DNA of 64,000 bases from Rhodococcoides corynebacterioides NBRC 14404 (GCF_001894765.1 NZ_BCWV01000003.1:186001-250000), one strand, 5' to 3'; positions 1-9,729 are shown, counted from the stretch's first letter. Notes: generated by a model not told the origin, from the sequence alone. Program-made: numbers and translations.

Positions 1-2
1 CG

Positions 3-3000
3 GGATGGACGGGCGAGACGGACGTGTGTGTCGGCATGCCGGTCTCCGGCCGAGACGATCCGGTGCTGGACGACCTGGTGGGCATGCTGGTCGACACCGT
101 CGTCGTACGGACCCGGGTCGATCCCGCAGCGAGCTTCGACGAGCACGTGGCCACCACCGGACGACGGGTCCGTGAGGCTCTCGCCGACTCCGCCGTTCCG
201 TTCGAGCAGGTGGTGCGCGCGATCGACGCCGAGGTCGGCGACCGCGACCGTGACGTGCCCCCGCTGTTCCAGGTGATGCTGGCCTACCAGGACCGTCTCC
301 CGACCGTCCCGGGAATCGAGGTCCTCGATCTCGCCCCGGCCCGCGCGCAGGTCGACCTCGTCGTCGACGTCACCGAGACGCCCGCCGGGCTGTCCGGAAC
401 GATCACCCGGGCCACGGACGTCCTCACCGGCGACACCGCCCGACGGCTCGCGGACATGCTCACGCGTATCGTCGACGCCGCCGCTGTGGGTCGACTGCCC
501 CGACTCGAGCACGCCCCGGTGCTCGAGCCCGGAGAGCGCGCCGTCCTCCTCTCCCGGCGCGGCGACGACGCCCTCCCCCCGGTGCCGTGGGCCGAGCTGC
601 TGCAGAGCGTCGCTCGTCAGCACCCCGACGGTCCCGCGATCCTGACCGGCGACCGCACCGTCACCTACGCGGACCTCGCCGACCGCAGCGCCGGCTGGGC
701 GCGCGTCCTCGCCGCGCACGGCGTGGGGCCCGAGGTCACGGTCGCGGTCCTGCTCCCCCGCTCGATCGAGCACGTCGTCGCGGTGTGGGCGATCGCGGCG
801 GCCGGTGGCGTCCACGTGCCGCTCGACCCCGACCACCCCGTCACGAGACTGCAGGAGACGACCGCCCGCGTCGGAGCCCGCGTCGTCGTCGCCGCGTCCG
901 CCCGATCCGACCTCGGGACCTGCCTGACGCCCGCCGACCTCGACGCCCGCGCGTCGTCCGCACCGCCGGTCCCGGCGTTCCGTTCCCACCCCGACCACCT
1001 CGCCTACGTCGTGCACACCTCCGGGTCGACCGGTGCGCCGAAGGGCGTCGCGATCACGCACCGCGGACTGCACGACCTGGTCTGGGACCTCCGCCTGCTC
1101 GGCGACGGACGGGACGCCCGGATCCTGGCGGCGGCGTCCCCGACCGTCGACGCCTCCGTCGCGGAGTGCTTCCTCGCGCTCGCCCACCGCGCTCCGCTCG
1201 TCCTCGTGCCCCCGGACGTCACGCACGGTGCCGAGTTGACGGACGTGATCGCTCGATCGCGGGCCACCCACGCCCTCCTGACACCTCGGGTGCTCGCCAC
1301 CCTGTCCCCGGCGGACGTGCCGACGCTGCGGTCGGTGTCGTCGGTCGGCGAGGAGTGCCCGCCCGAGGTGGCGGCCGCGTGGTCGATCGGTCGCGACTTC
1401 CGCAACGAGTACGGACCCACCGAGACCACCGTCTGGGCGACCCGCACCGCGCCGGTGCGGCCCGACGCCCGAGTCGTCGCCACCGGATCACCCGTCCGGA
1501 CTTCCATCGGACGACCCGTGCGCGGGACGCGCGCCCTCGTCCTCGACGCGGCCCTGCGCCCGACACCGCTCGGCGTGGCCGGGGAGCTGTACGTCGACGG
1601 CCCCCATCTGGCCCGCGGCTACGTGGGCGCGCCCGACCGCACCGCCGAGCGGTTCGTCGCCGTGCCCGTCGGCGCGTCCGTGCCGGGATCGGCGGGAACG
1701 GCGGGAACGCGGATGTACCGCACGGGCGACCTGGTGCGCTGGACCGCCGCCGGCGACCTCGAGTTTCTCGGCCGCACCGACCTGCAGATCAGCCTGCGCG
1801 GTCGGCGCATCGAACCCGGCGAGATCGAGACCGCCCTGCGGTCCCTGCCCGGCGTGGCGGACGCCGTCGTCGTCGCGCACGAGGGTGTGCGGCTGGTGGC
1901 CTACGTCGTCCCCGACGAGACCGACGGGCCCGGAGGGACGGCCGAGGTCGACGGGGCCGAGCTGCGTCCCGCGCTCGCCGCCCTCCTGCCACGGGCGGTG
2001 CTGCCGTCGGTGATCACGGTGCTGCCGTCCTTCCCGACCACGCCGTCCGGCAAGATCGACCGCCGCGCACTGCCCGCCCCGACGCTCGGCGCGGTCCGCT
2101 CCCGCCCGGCCGCGACGCCCGCCGAGACGCTCGTCGCGCAGGTGTACGCGGAGGTGCTCGAGCTGACCGACGCGCCCGGCGCGGACGACGACTTCCTGGT
2201 CCTCGGCGGTCACTCGCTGACCGCGACACGGGTGGCGGCGCTGCTGAGTGCGCGGACCGCCCGCCCGGTCTCCGTGCGCACGATCCTCGAAGCGGGCACG
2301 GTCGCGGCGGTGGCTGCGGAGCTCGGACCGCTCGCGTCGGCACCCACCGCGACGCGGACACTCCCGACGCTCCTGCCGCGCCCGGAGCGATCTCCCCTGT
2401 CCTACGCCCAGCACCGGCTCTGGTTCGTCGGGCGGATGGACCCGGACGGCCACGGCTACGTCGTTCCGCTGGTGTTGCGCCTGACCGGCCGACCGGACGT
2501 TCGTGCCCTCGACGCGGCGCTGGTCGACGTCGTCACCCGCCACGAGGTCCTCCGCACCGTCTACCCGGTGGCGAACGGAATGCCCTATCAGCACGTCCTC
2601 GATCCGCCGGAGACGGTGCTCACCACCGGGCCGTCGGACGACGCCCCGCCCGCGTTCGACGTCACGACGGATCGGCCGCTGCGCGCCCACCTGACCACGG
2701 CCGACGACGCGTCGGTGCTCACCGTGCACGTGCACCACATCGCGGCCGACGGCGGCTCGCTCGCCCCGCTCACCCGGGACCTCACGACCGCGTACGCCGC
2801 GCGCCGGGCCGGCCACGCGCCGTCGTGGTCTCCGCTGCCGTTCCAGTACGTCGACCATGCCCTGCGCGAACGTGCCGCCGACAGCTCGGCCGCGGTGCTG
2901 GACCACTGGCGTGCTCGCCTGGCGGGTCTCGACGTCGATCGGGCGCTGCCCACCGACCACCCCCGCACCGACGTCGTGATGCACCCGGCGTCCCGCATCA

Positions 3001-6000
3001 CCCGCACCCTGTCCGCCGCCGACACCACGGCACTGCGTCGGACCGCCGACCGACGACGCGTCACCGTGTTCATGGCGGTGTGGGCATCCGTCTCGACGGT
3101 CCTCGCGCAGTGGACGGGTCGCGACGACGTCGCCGTCGGCACCGCCGTCGCCCGCCGCGACGATCCGATGTACGACGATCTGATCGGCCTGCTGGTCGAG
3201 ACCCTGGTGCTGCGCGTTCGGCTCGACCGACAGGGCACGGTCGACGATCTCCTCGACACCGTCCGCGCCGACCTGACCCGCGACTACGAGCAGGCGGGCC
3301 TGCCGTTCGAGCGGCTGGTCGACGACCTCGGCGCGGTCCGCGCACCCGGACGTCACCCGCTGGTCCAGGCCATGCTCACCACGACCTCGGCCGCCACGCC
3401 GACGCTCGAGGCACCGGATCTGACGATCACCCCGCTGACCCCGTCGACGACGCCCACCCAGTTCGACCTGGTCTTCGCGTTCCGGGAGGAGGCCGGGCGA
3501 TTCCACCTCGAGGTGACGTACGCGTCCGATCTCTACCTGCCGACCACCGCGGCGCGCCTGGCCGACGGCGTGCTCGCGGCGCTGCGTGCCCTCCCTCGCG
3601 CCGACCCGGACGCGCCCCTGTCCGTCCTCGGCCTCGCGCCACGGCCCACCGCGCCGCGACTCGGTCCCCCGTCGGTTCCGCCGCGCACACTCGCCGACCT
3701 CGTCGATGCCGCGGCGTCCGCCGCTCCCGATCGCATCGCGGTACTCGACGTCACGACCGGAAACGCCGCGACGTACGCGGAGGTCGCCACGCGAGCGCAT
3801 CGCATCGCTCGCGAGCTGATCGCGTGCGGAGCCGGACCCGAACGAGTGGTGGCTCTCGCGCTGCGACGCGGCCTCGACCACGCCGTGGCCCTGCGGGCCG
3901 TCGCGGCCACCGGCGCCGCCGTCGTCTGCGTCGATCCCGACCACCCGGCGTCACGGACCCTCACCGTGCTCGAGACGTCCGGTGCGGGGTGGGTGATCAC
4001 CGCGGGCGAGGACGGCGAGCGCACGGCGGCGATCGCTCCGTGGATCCCACGTCTGGTGCTCGGCGCCCGCGACACCGAGGAGGCCCTCGCCCGTCGTCGG
4101 TCGACACCGCTCACCGACGACGACCGTGTGGCCCCGATTCGTCTCGACCAGCCGGCCTACGTGGTGTTCACGTCCGGGTCGACGGGCACTCCCAAGGGCG
4201 TCGTCGTCACCCACCGCGGGCTCGCCGACGCGGCGGAGAGCCAACGCCTGCGGGCGACGGACCTCGACGTGTCCCGCGTCCTCGCCGTGTCCTCGACCAC
4301 GTTCGATGCCTCCATGGGAGAACTGCTCACCGCCCTGGGGACCGCGGGGACCCTGGTGATCAGCCCGCCGGGAGTACAGGCGGGCCCGGAGCTGGCGCTC
4401 GTGATCCGGGATGCGGCCGTCACCACTGTGGTCGTCACCCCGCGAGTCCTGGACACCGTGCCCGTGGACGGGCTCGACTGCGTCCGCGTGGTCGTGGTCG
4501 GCGGTGAGGAGTTGCCGCCGCACGTGGTGGATCGATGGGCGCCGGGACGACGCCTGCACAACGACTACGGGCCGAGCGAGACGACGGTGTGGGCGACCGC
4601 CACGACCCCGCTGCGCGCGGGCGCACCCGTCACGATCGGTCATCCCGTCCGCGGAGCCGCCGGCGAGGTGCTCGGCGACGATCTGCACCCCGTCCCCGAC
4701 GGCACCGTCGGCGAGCTGTACGTGACGGGCAGCGGCGTCGCACGCGGGTACGTCGGCGATCCGGCGCAGACCGCCGCCCGGTTCGTCGCCGCGCCCGGCG
4801 GTGTGCGCCGCTACCGCACCGGCGACCTGACCCGCTGGACCGCCAACGTCTCCGACAATGCACAGGGACCGGCCCTGACCTTCCACGGCCGCACCGACCA
4901 CCAGCTCTCCGTCCGGGGAGTGCGCGTCGAACCCGGCGAGATCGAGGCCGCCGTCCGAGCCCACGAGGGCGTGCGCGACGTGGCCGTCGTGATGCACCGG
5001 GACGAGGCCGGCGTCGACCGGCTCGTCGCCCACGTCGTGGGCGACGTCGTCCCCGCGGAGGTCCGGGCCACCGCCGCACGGCGCCTGCCCCGGTCGCTGG
5101 TCCCCGACCGGGTCGGTGTCCTCCCCGCCCTGCCCCGGACGTCGTCGGGCAAGCTGGACCGCCGAGCTCTCCCGGCGCCCGTCGTCACCGCGGCGCGCTA
5201 CCGCGCTCCCGCCACCCCGACCGAACGGGTGGTCGCCACGGCGTTCGCCGCGGTGCTCGGACGCGACCGCGTGGGCCGGGACGACGACTTCTTCGCGATC
5301 GGAGGGACCTCCCTCGACGCGACGAAGGTGGCCGCGCACCTGTCGAAGTCCACCGGACTCGACCGCGCACTGCGCGCCGTCGTCACGCACGGAACCGTCG
5401 CGGCGATCGCCGCGAGCATCGACGCGGACGTGTCGACGTCGATTCCGGACGCGGTGCTCGTCCCCGTCGCCCGCCTGTCCGACGGCGACGGACCCCCGGC
5501 GGTGTTCTGCATCCATCCGATGATGGGCCTGGCCTGGCCGTACGTGGAGCTGAGTCGGTACCTCGACCCGCGCGCGGCGGTGTGGGGCGTGCAGACGCCG
5601 GCCCTCACCGATCCGGGCTTCCTCCCGGCGACGATGGACGAGCTGGTGAACCGCTACGTCGACGAGATCGTCGCCGTCGACCCCCGTGGGCCCTATCACC
5701 TGCTGGGGTGGTCGGTGGGCGGCGTTCTCGCCCACGCGATCGCCGACGCCATGGCCCGGCGAGGGATCGAGGTGGCGTCGGTGATCCTGCTCGATCCCGT
5801 CCACAGCCTCGACCCGGACAGCATCGTCAAACGCGAGCAGAACGCGGCCCTGTTCGGCGACGCGGATCGACGCCCCGCCGACGCGGCCACCCTCGGACCG
5901 GACGAGCTGTGGTCGGTGTGGAGCAGTCTCGGCGGCGACCAGCTGCCCCTCACCGACGTGCAGGCGCGGTTGGTGACCGCCGCGATGCTGCGCGTCTACG

Positions 6001-6236
6001 AGCTGGTCGACACCCACGTTCCGCCGACGATCGACGCCGACGTCCTGGTGATCGACTCGACCGTGACCGCGGCCGAGCTGATGCGGTCCTCCGAGTTCTG
6101 GAGCACCTGGTGTACCGGCCACCTCCGGACCGCGGACGTGTCCTTCCGGCACGGCGAACTCATGTCGAGCGAGGCCCTGGTCGAGGTCGGTCCCCTCGTC
6201 GCCGCGCATCTCGCGAACGTGAGCAGCCCCGCCTGA
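3..6236 (+). CDS. Nonribosomal peptide synthetase, C(partial)-A-T-C-A-T-TE; 5' end lies outside the window
   Basis: The reading frame is open from base 3, so the gene begins upstream. Residues below are counted from the codon at base 24. The C-terminal part of a condensation domain (about 1-150) is followed by adenylation domain A1 (190-690; TSGSTG near 332, YGPTE near 463, SGKID near 676) and a carrier domain (GGHS near 729). Next come a condensation domain (HHIAADG near 905), A2 (TSGSTG near 1383, YGPSE near 1515, SGKLD near 1709) and a carrier (GGTS near 1760). A type I thioesterase follows, with GWSVGG near 1895 and a catalytic-type HGE near 2043. The terminal thioesterase marks this as the last synthetase of an assembly line, releasing the peptide. 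Read by eye, the specificity codes are about DAALSVEVWK (A1) and DAGVVGDVWK (A2). Asp235 implies alpha-amino acids, but I cannot assign substrates. No epimerase is present. All core motifs look intact. Confidence 0.95.
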   Translation, partial: GWTGETDVCVGMPVSGRDDPVLDDLVGMLVDTVVVRTRVDPAASFDEHVATTGRRVREALADSAVPFEQVVRAIDAEVGDRDRDVPPLFQVMLAYQDRLPTVPGIEVLDLAPARAQVDLVVDVTETPAGLSGTITRATDVLTGDTARRLADMLTRIVDAAAVGRLPRLEHAPVLEPGERAVLLSRRGDDALPPVPWAELLQSVARQHPDGPAILTGDRTVTYADLADRSAGWARVLAAHGVGPEVTVAVLLPRSIEHVVAVWAIAAAGGVHVPLDPDHPVTRLQETTARVGARVVVAASARSDLGTCLTPADLDARASSAPPVPAFRSHPDHLAYVVHTSGSTGAPKGVAITHRGLHDLVWDLRLLGDGRDARILAAASPTVDASVAECFLALAHRAPLVLVPPDVTHGAELTDVIARSRATHALLTPRVLATLSPADVPTLRSVSSVGEECPPEVAAAWSIGRDFRNEYGPTETTVWATRTAPVRPDARVVATGSPVRTSIGRPVRGTRALVLDAALRPTPLGVAGELYVDGPHLARGYVGAPDRTAERFVAVPVGASVPGSAGTAGTRMYRTGDLVRWTAAGDLEFLGRTDLQISLRGRRIEPGEIETALRSLPGVADAVVVAHEGVRLVAYVVPDETDGPGGTAEVDGAELRPALAALLPRAVLPSVITVLPSFPTTPSGKIDRRALPAPTLGAVRSRPAATPAETLVAQVYAEVLELTDAPGADDDFLVLGGHSLTATRVAALLSARTARPVSVRTILEAGTVAAVAAELGPLASAPTATRTLPTLLPRPERSPLSYAQHRLWFVGRMDPDGHGYVVPLVLRLTGRPDVRALDAALVDVVTRHEVLRTVYPVANGMPYQHVLDPPETVLTTGPSDDAPPAFDVTTDRPLRAHLTTADDASVLTVHVHHIAADGGSLAPLTRDLTTAYAARRAGHAPSWSPLPFQYVDHALRERAADSSAAVLDHWRARLAGLDVDRALPTDHPRTDVVMHPASRITRTLSAADTTALRRTADRRRVTVFMAVWASVSTVLAQWTGRDDVAVGTAVARRDDPMYDDLIGLLVETLVLRVRLDRQGTVDDLLDTVRADLTRDYEQAGLPFERLVDDLGAVRAPGRHPLVQAMLTTTSAATPTLEAPDLTITPLTPSTTPTQFDLVFAFREEAGRFHLEVTYASDLYLPTTAARLADGVLAALRALPRADPDAPLSVLGLAPRPTAPRLGPPSVPPRTLADLVDAAASAAPDRIAVLDVTTGNAATYAEVATRAHRIARELIACGAGPERVVALALRRGLDHAVALRAVAATGAAVVCVDPDHPASRTLTVLETSGAGWVITAGEDGERTAAIAPWIPRLVLGARDTEEALARRRSTPLTDDDRVAPIRLDQPAYVVFTSGSTGTPKGVVVTHRGLADAAESQRLRATDLDVSRVLAVSSTTFDASMGELLTALGTAGTLVISPPGVQAGPELALVIRDAAVTTVVVTPRVLDTVPVDGLDCVRVVVVGGEELPPHVVDRWAPGRRLHNDYGPSETTVWATATTPLRAGAPVTIGHPVRGAAGEVLGDDLHPVPDGTVGELYVTGSGVARGYVGDPAQTAARFVAAPGGVRRYRTGDLTRWTANVSDNAQGPALTFHGRTDHQLSVRGVRVEPGEIEAAVRAHEGVRDVAVVMHRDEAGVDRLVAHVVGDVVPAEVRATAARRLPRSLVPDRVGVLPALPRTSSGKLDRRALPAPVVTAARYRAPATPTERVVATAFAAVLGRDRVGRDDDFFAIGGTSLDATKVAAHLSKSTGLDRALRAVVTHGTVAAIAASIDADVSTSIPDAVLVPVARLSDGDGPPAVFCIHPMMGLAWPYVELSRYLDPRAAVWGVQTPALTDPGFLPATMDELVNRYVDEIVAVDPRGPYHLLGWSVGGVLAHAIADAMARRGIEVASVILLDPVHSLDPDSIVKREQNAALFGDADRRPADAATLGPDELWSVWSSLGGDQLPLTDVQARLVTAAMLRVYELVDTHVPPTIDADVLVIDSTVTAAELMRSSEFWSTWCTGHLRTADVSFRHGELMSSEALVEVGPLVAAHLANVSSPA

Positions 6237-6271
6237 CCCCGGGGAGGCCCGGTGGACCGCGCCGACCGGAT

Positions 6272-6277
6272 TAGGGT
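6272..6277 (+). promoter_or_regulatory. -10 element TAGGGT for the phosphatase gene
   Basis: TAGGGT ends 6 bases before the GTG at 6284. The distance fits transcription starting at or next to the start codon. Confidence 0.5.
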
Positions 6278-6283
6278 CGACGG

Positions 6284-7075
6284 GTGACCGAGACTGCAGC
6301 CGATCTTCTCGACGGTGCCTGGAACGTCCGCGACGTCGGCGGACTGCGCACCGACGACGGCGGAACCACCCGGCCCGGCGTGCTCCTGCGATCCTCGGAA
6401 CTGACTCGTCTGACCGACCCCGGACGCGCCGGTCTCGACCGACTCGGCGTGCGCGACGTCTTCGACTTCCGCGGCGCGCCGGAAGTGGAACGGTTCGGCG
6501 CCGACCGCACCCCACCGTCCGTGCGGGTGCACGCGGTCCCGTTCGTCGACGCGGTGGCGGTCGAACCCGACACCGAGCCGGCGCCGGCCGAAGCCCGTTC
6601 CGCGCCACACGAACCCGACCGCCGGGTGACCGATGCCCGCGGCTACCTGCTCGACACCTACCGCGCGTTCCCCACCCGGCCCGGCGCCCGCGTCGCGGTC
6701 GGGTCGGTTCTGCGCACCGTCGCCGCCGGCGAGGGAGCCGTGCTGGTGCACTGCGCCGCCGGCAAGGACCGTGCGGGATGGACCGTCGCGACGGTGCTGC
6801 GCGCCGCCGGCGTCGCGGACGAGGACATCCTCGCCGACTATCTGCGCAGCAACGATGCCGTGACCGCCCTGCGGAATCACGTTCTCTCGCACGGCGTTCC
6901 GCCCGAGCAGATCGCGGACGACCTTCTCGGTGTCCGAGAGGAGTACCTGCGGACCGGGCTCGACGCCGTCGACGCTGCACACGGCTCGTTCGAGAACTAC
7001 TTGGACTGGCTCGGCGCGGACGCCGATCTCCTCGCCGGGCTGCGCCGAACGCTGGTCGATCAGCGCCCGGTGTAG
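6284..7075 (+). CDS. Tyrosine/serine protein phosphatase, PtpB-like
   Basis: 263 residues, GTG start. The signature HCAAGKDRAG (nucleophile Cys157, P-loop Arg) and the N-terminal stretch NVRDVGGLRT identify the Y_phosphatase3 family. Mycobacterium PtpB and related dual-specificity or phosphoinositide phosphatases belong here. Family members hydrolyse phosphotyrosine, phosphoserine/threonine or phosphoinositides through a cysteinyl-phosphate intermediate. There is no signal peptide, so the protein is cytoplasmic or exported by a non-Sec route. The gene appears to have its own promoter immediately upstream, separate from the NRPS that ends 47 bases earlier. Its 3' end overlaps the convergent crotonase gene by 16 bases. 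The substrate is unknown; the family call is firm. Confidence 0.85.
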   Translation: MTETAADLLDGAWNVRDVGGLRTDDGGTTRPGVLLRSSELTRLTDPGRAGLDRLGVRDVFDFRGAPEVERFGADRTPPSVRVHAVPFVDAVAVEPDTEPAPAEARSAPHEPDRRVTDARGYLLDTYRAFPTRPGARVAVGSVLRTVAAGEGAVLVHCAAGKDRAGWTVATVLRAAGVADEDILADYLRSNDAVTALRNHVLSHGVPPEQIADDLLGVREEYLRTGLDAVDAAHGSFENYLDWLGADADLLAGLRRTLVDQRPV

Positions 7076-7866
7076 GTGGCCTTGCCCGGGCCGACGTCGA
7101 GGAAGCTGCGGACCGCCCCGCGCAGATCGTCCGTCTCGAACAGCGCGCCGGACACCTCCGGGGTGATCGAATCCGCATGGCGCACACCGCCGGAGCGCCA
7201 CGCACCCACGATCTGCTTGGTCGCCGCATGGGCCCGTGTGGGACCGTCGGCCAGGCGGTGGAGCAGGGCCGTCGCAGCCTCGTCCAGGTTCTCGTGGACC
7301 TGGTTCACCACTCCCCACTCACGCAGGGTCTCGGCCGAGTAGAGGTCGCCGGTCATCACGAACTCCCGCGCACGGCCACTGCCCGCGCGCTCCGCCATGC
7401 GCTGCGGACCACCCATCGACGGCGTCAACCCCACCACCGTCTCCACGAGCCCGAACTTCGCCCGCGGCGCAGCCAGGATGATGTCGCACGCCAGCGCGAT
7501 CTCGAGCGCGGCCGTCAGCGTCAACCCGTGCGCCGCGAAGATCACCGGGCACGGCAACTCCTCCAGCGGATGCGCGACGCGGTCGAACAAGCCCTGCCAC
7601 AACTGCGCACCCTCGGCCGCCGACAGTCCCTCGAAGACATGGACGTCGACACCGCCCGACACCACCTTCCCCTCCGCGCGCAGCAGCACCCCGCGCGGCG
7701 GCGACGCCACCAGATCCGCCACCGCCGCCTCGATGGCGTCGAACATCGGCTGATCGAAGAGATTCAGGGCGCCGTTCTGCAACGTCAGCACCGCCACCTC
7801 CGCCCCGGCCTCCGTGGTGCTGCGGTCGAGACGAAGAGGCTGAGTGGACTCGGTGGGTTCCGTCAT
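7060..7866 (-). CDS. Enoyl-CoA hydratase/isomerase (crotonase) family protein
   Basis: 268 residues from ATG at 7866 (MTEPTESTQPL). Crotonase-fold landmarks are visible: an oxyanion-hole stretch around EGKVVSGGVDVHVF, PVIFAAHGLTLTAALEIALACD, and KFGLVETVVGLTPSMGGPQR. In canonical hydratases the second oxyanion segment reads GGGCELA and is followed by two catalytic Glu. Here it reads GLTLTAALE, so activity as a standard enoyl-CoA hydratase is uncertain, and the protein may be another crotonase such as an isomerase or hydrolase. A longer in-frame extension upstream reads through the GNAT gene on the other strand and is not credible. The gene is convergent with the phosphatase (16-base overlap) and divergent from the GNAT gene. 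Confidence 0.8.
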   Translation of the reverse strand: MTEPTESTQPLRLDRSTTEAGAEVAVLTLQNGALNLFDQPMFDAIEAAVADLVASPPRGVLLRAEGKVVSGGVDVHVFEGLSAAEGAQLWQGLFDRVAHPLEELPCPVIFAAHGLTLTAALEIALACDIILAAPRAKFGLVETVVGLTPSMGGPQRMAERAGSGRAREFVMTGDLYSAETLREWGVVNQVHENLDEAATALLHRLADGPTRAHAATKQIVGAWRSGGVRHADSITPEVSGALFETDDLRGAVRSFLDVGPGKATYTGR

Positions 7867-7916
7867 GGACCGGAGCATGCCACACGGCCGGGACGGTGCG
7901 ACCCCGTCCTTCGCAC

Positions 7917-7922
7917 TACCGT
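7917..7922 (+). promoter_or_regulatory. -10 element TACCGT for the GNAT gene
   Basis: TACCGT lies 8 bases before the ATG at 7931, which supports that start over the in-frame GTG at 7844. Confidence 0.45.
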
Positions 7923-7930
7923 GGACCCCG

Positions 7931-8650
7931 ATGAACAGCCACCAGATCGACATCGTGCGCCTCGCCTGGGCCCGCGACCTCGGCCTGCCGGACAGTGATT
8001 TCCGACCGGCCTCCGGCACCCGCACCCTCCTCGTCGACGACACCGCCCGCCGCGTCCGCTTCGTCGTTCTCGACGGCCACGCCGTGCTGGTGGGCCCGTC
8101 GGACGTCCTCGAGCGCGCGGACGACGTCCCGGCCGACGTCCTCGCCACCCGCGACGGCCTCGCGGACGTCGTCGGGCCGCGCCGCGGTCGGTGTTCGGGA
8201 CCGGTGGTCCTTGCGTACCTCGACGAGGTCCGGGCCGACGTCGGCGCCCCCAACCCGCTGCTGTCGCACTCCCGTCGCGACGCGGAACGCGTGCTGTCGA
8301 CCACCCCGCCCGACGACGCCGTCGCGGCCCGCGCCGCGGACGCCACCACCTGGGTCACCGTCTTCGACGACACCGCGGGCGAGGCCGACGCGGTCCCGGT
8401 CTCGGCATCGGGCTACGTCGAGTGGCAGGGCTTCCTGGCCGACACCGTCGCGGTCACCGTGCCGTCGCATCGCCGCCGCGGCTACGGCCTGACCTCGGCG
8501 CGGCTGGCCACCAACGACGCCATCGATTCCGGCCTGATCCCCCAGATGCGCGTGGCGATGGACGATGCCGGGGCGCGATTGTTCGGACGATCCCTGGGAT
8601 TCACCGAACTCGGCGTCGCCATCGCGATGGATTTGCCTGCGCCCGGGTAA
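7931..8650 (+). CDS. GNAT-family N-acetyltransferase
   Basis: 239 residues from ATG at 7931. The C-terminal third carries the acetyl-CoA binding signature of the GNAT fold: the beta4 strand DTVAVTVPSHRRRGYG (motif A, R/Q-x-x-G-x-G/A type), followed by an alpha helix with TSARLATNDAID and a late beta strand RSLGFTELG. The N-terminal half (about 1-130) is a less recognisable domain with no clear motif. The protein is probably a cytoplasmic acetyltransferase for a small molecule or protein; the substrate is unknown. The downstream GST starts 9 bases after its stop, but the -10-like element overlapping this stop codon suggests the GST also has its own start. Confidence 0.75.
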   Translation: MNSHQIDIVRLAWARDLGLPDSDFRPASGTRTLLVDDTARRVRFVVLDGHAVLVGPSDVLERADDVPADVLATRDGLADVVGPRRGRCSGPVVLAYLDEVRADVGAPNPLLSHSRRDAERVLSTTPPDDAVAARAADATTWVTVFDDTAGEADAVPVSASGYVEWQGFLADTVAVTVPSHRRRGYGLTSARLATNDAIDSGLIPQMRVAMDDAGARLFGRSLGFTELGVAIAMDLPAPG

Positions 8651-8653
8651 GTT
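8648..8653 (+). promoter_or_regulatory. -10 element TAAGTT for the GST gene
   Basis: TAAGTT begins in the TAA stop of the GNAT gene and ends 6 bases before the ATG at 8660. Confidence 0.4.
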
Positions 8654-8659
8654 ACCGCC

Positions 8660-9694
8660 ATGAGCGACAGCGAGGCGGCATCGTCCGGGGAAGCCGGGTC
8701 CTACGTCGAGAAGGACGGCTTCGAGCGGGACACCAACTACATCGAGACCCGCATCACCGCGGACGGTCGCGACGGCTTCCCGGTGGAGGCCGGTCGATAC
8801 CGCTTGGTGGTGGCGCGGGCGTGCCCGTGGGCCAACCGCGCGATCATCGTGCGGCGCCTGCTCGGCCTCGAGGACGCGCTGTCGATGGGCATCTGCGGTC
8901 CCACCCACGACAAGCGCAGCTGGACCTTCGACCTCGATCCCGGCGGGGTCGACCCGGTCCTGAAGATCCCGCGCCTGCAGGACGCGTTCTTCGCGCGTGA
9001 TCCGAACTATTCGCGCGGCATCACCGTGCCGGCGGTCGTCGAGATCGCGACGGGCAAGGTGGTCACCAACGACTACCCGCAGATGACGCTCGACTTCTCC
9101 ACGGAGTGGACGCAGTACCACCGCGAGGGCGCGCCCGACCTTTACCCCGAGCCGCTGCGCGACGAGATCGACGACGTCGCCGAGAAGATCTTCCACGACG
9201 TCAACAACGGTGTGTACAAGTGTGGGTTCGCCGGATCGCAGGATGCGTACGAGAAGGCGTACGACGCCTTGTTCGCGCGACTCGACTGGTTGAGCGATCG
9301 GCTCGAGAACCAGCGATTCCTGGTGGGCGACACCATCACCGAAGCCGACGTGCGGCTCTTCACCACGCTGGCCCGGTTCGATCCCGTCTACCACGGCCAC
9401 TTCAAGTGCAACCGCAGCAAGCTGTCGGAGATGCCGGTGCTGTGGGCGTACGCGCGGGACCTGTTCCAGACGCCGGGCTTCGGGGACACCACCGACTTCG
9501 TGCACATCAAATCGCACTACTACGAAGTGCACACCGACATCAATCCCACCGGCATCGTCCCGAAGGGTCCGGACGTGTCCAGTTGGCTCTCACCCCATGG
9601 CCGTGAGGCGCTCGGCGGGCGGCCGTTCGGGGACGGCACGCCGCCGGGGGAACCGAAGGAGAGCGAGCGCGTTCCCGCGGACCACTGGGTGTGA
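8660..9694 (+). CDS. Xi-class glutathione S-transferase family protein (glutathionyl-/mycothiol-hydroquinone reductase-like)
   Basis: 344 residues. The motif ACPWANRA, with Cys55 as the predicted nucleophile, together with the Xi-class pattern WTFDLDPGG...DPVLKIPRLQDAFFARDPNYSRGITVPAVVE (quoted in pieces), identifies the YqjG/EcmB-like S-glutathionyl-hydroquinone reductase family. The all-alpha C-terminal domain follows (RFLVGDTITEADVRLFTTLARFD). Known members reductively remove a thiol adduct from quinones. Mycolate actinomycetes make mycothiol rather than glutathione, so the physiological thiol here is inferred to be mycothiol. The protein has a Pro/Gly-rich C-terminal tail. It is convergent with map, 35 bases away. 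Confidence 0.85.
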   Translation: MSDSEAASSGEAGSYVEKDGFERDTNYIETRITADGRDGFPVEAGRYRLVVARACPWANRAIIVRRLLGLEDALSMGICGPTHDKRSWTFDLDPGGVDPVLKIPRLQDAFFARDPNYSRGITVPAVVEIATGKVVTNDYPQMTLDFSTEWTQYHREGAPDLYPEPLRDEIDDVAEKIFHDVNNGVYKCGFAGSQDAYEKAYDALFARLDWLSDRLENQRFLVGDTITEADVRLFTTLARFDPVYHGHFKCNRSKLSEMPVLWAYARDLFQTPGFGDTTDFVHIKSHYYEVHTDINPTGIVPKGPDVSSWLSPHGREALGGRPFGDGTPPGEPKESERVPADHWV

Positions 9695-9729
9695 GCGCAG
9701 CGAACGACCGGGTGTGATCGGGGCCGGGG

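Noticed and set aside
1488-3944. An 818-residue minus-strand reading frame opposite the first NRPS
   Set aside because: It is rich in Arg/Gly/Asp-type codon shadows and has no recognisable domain. The plus-strand NRPS motifs explain the region fully.
3951-7229. A 1092-residue minus-strand frame spanning NRPS, phosphatase and part of the crotonase gene
   Set aside because: Typical GC-rich antisense shadow; it crosses three better-supported genes and has no family motif.
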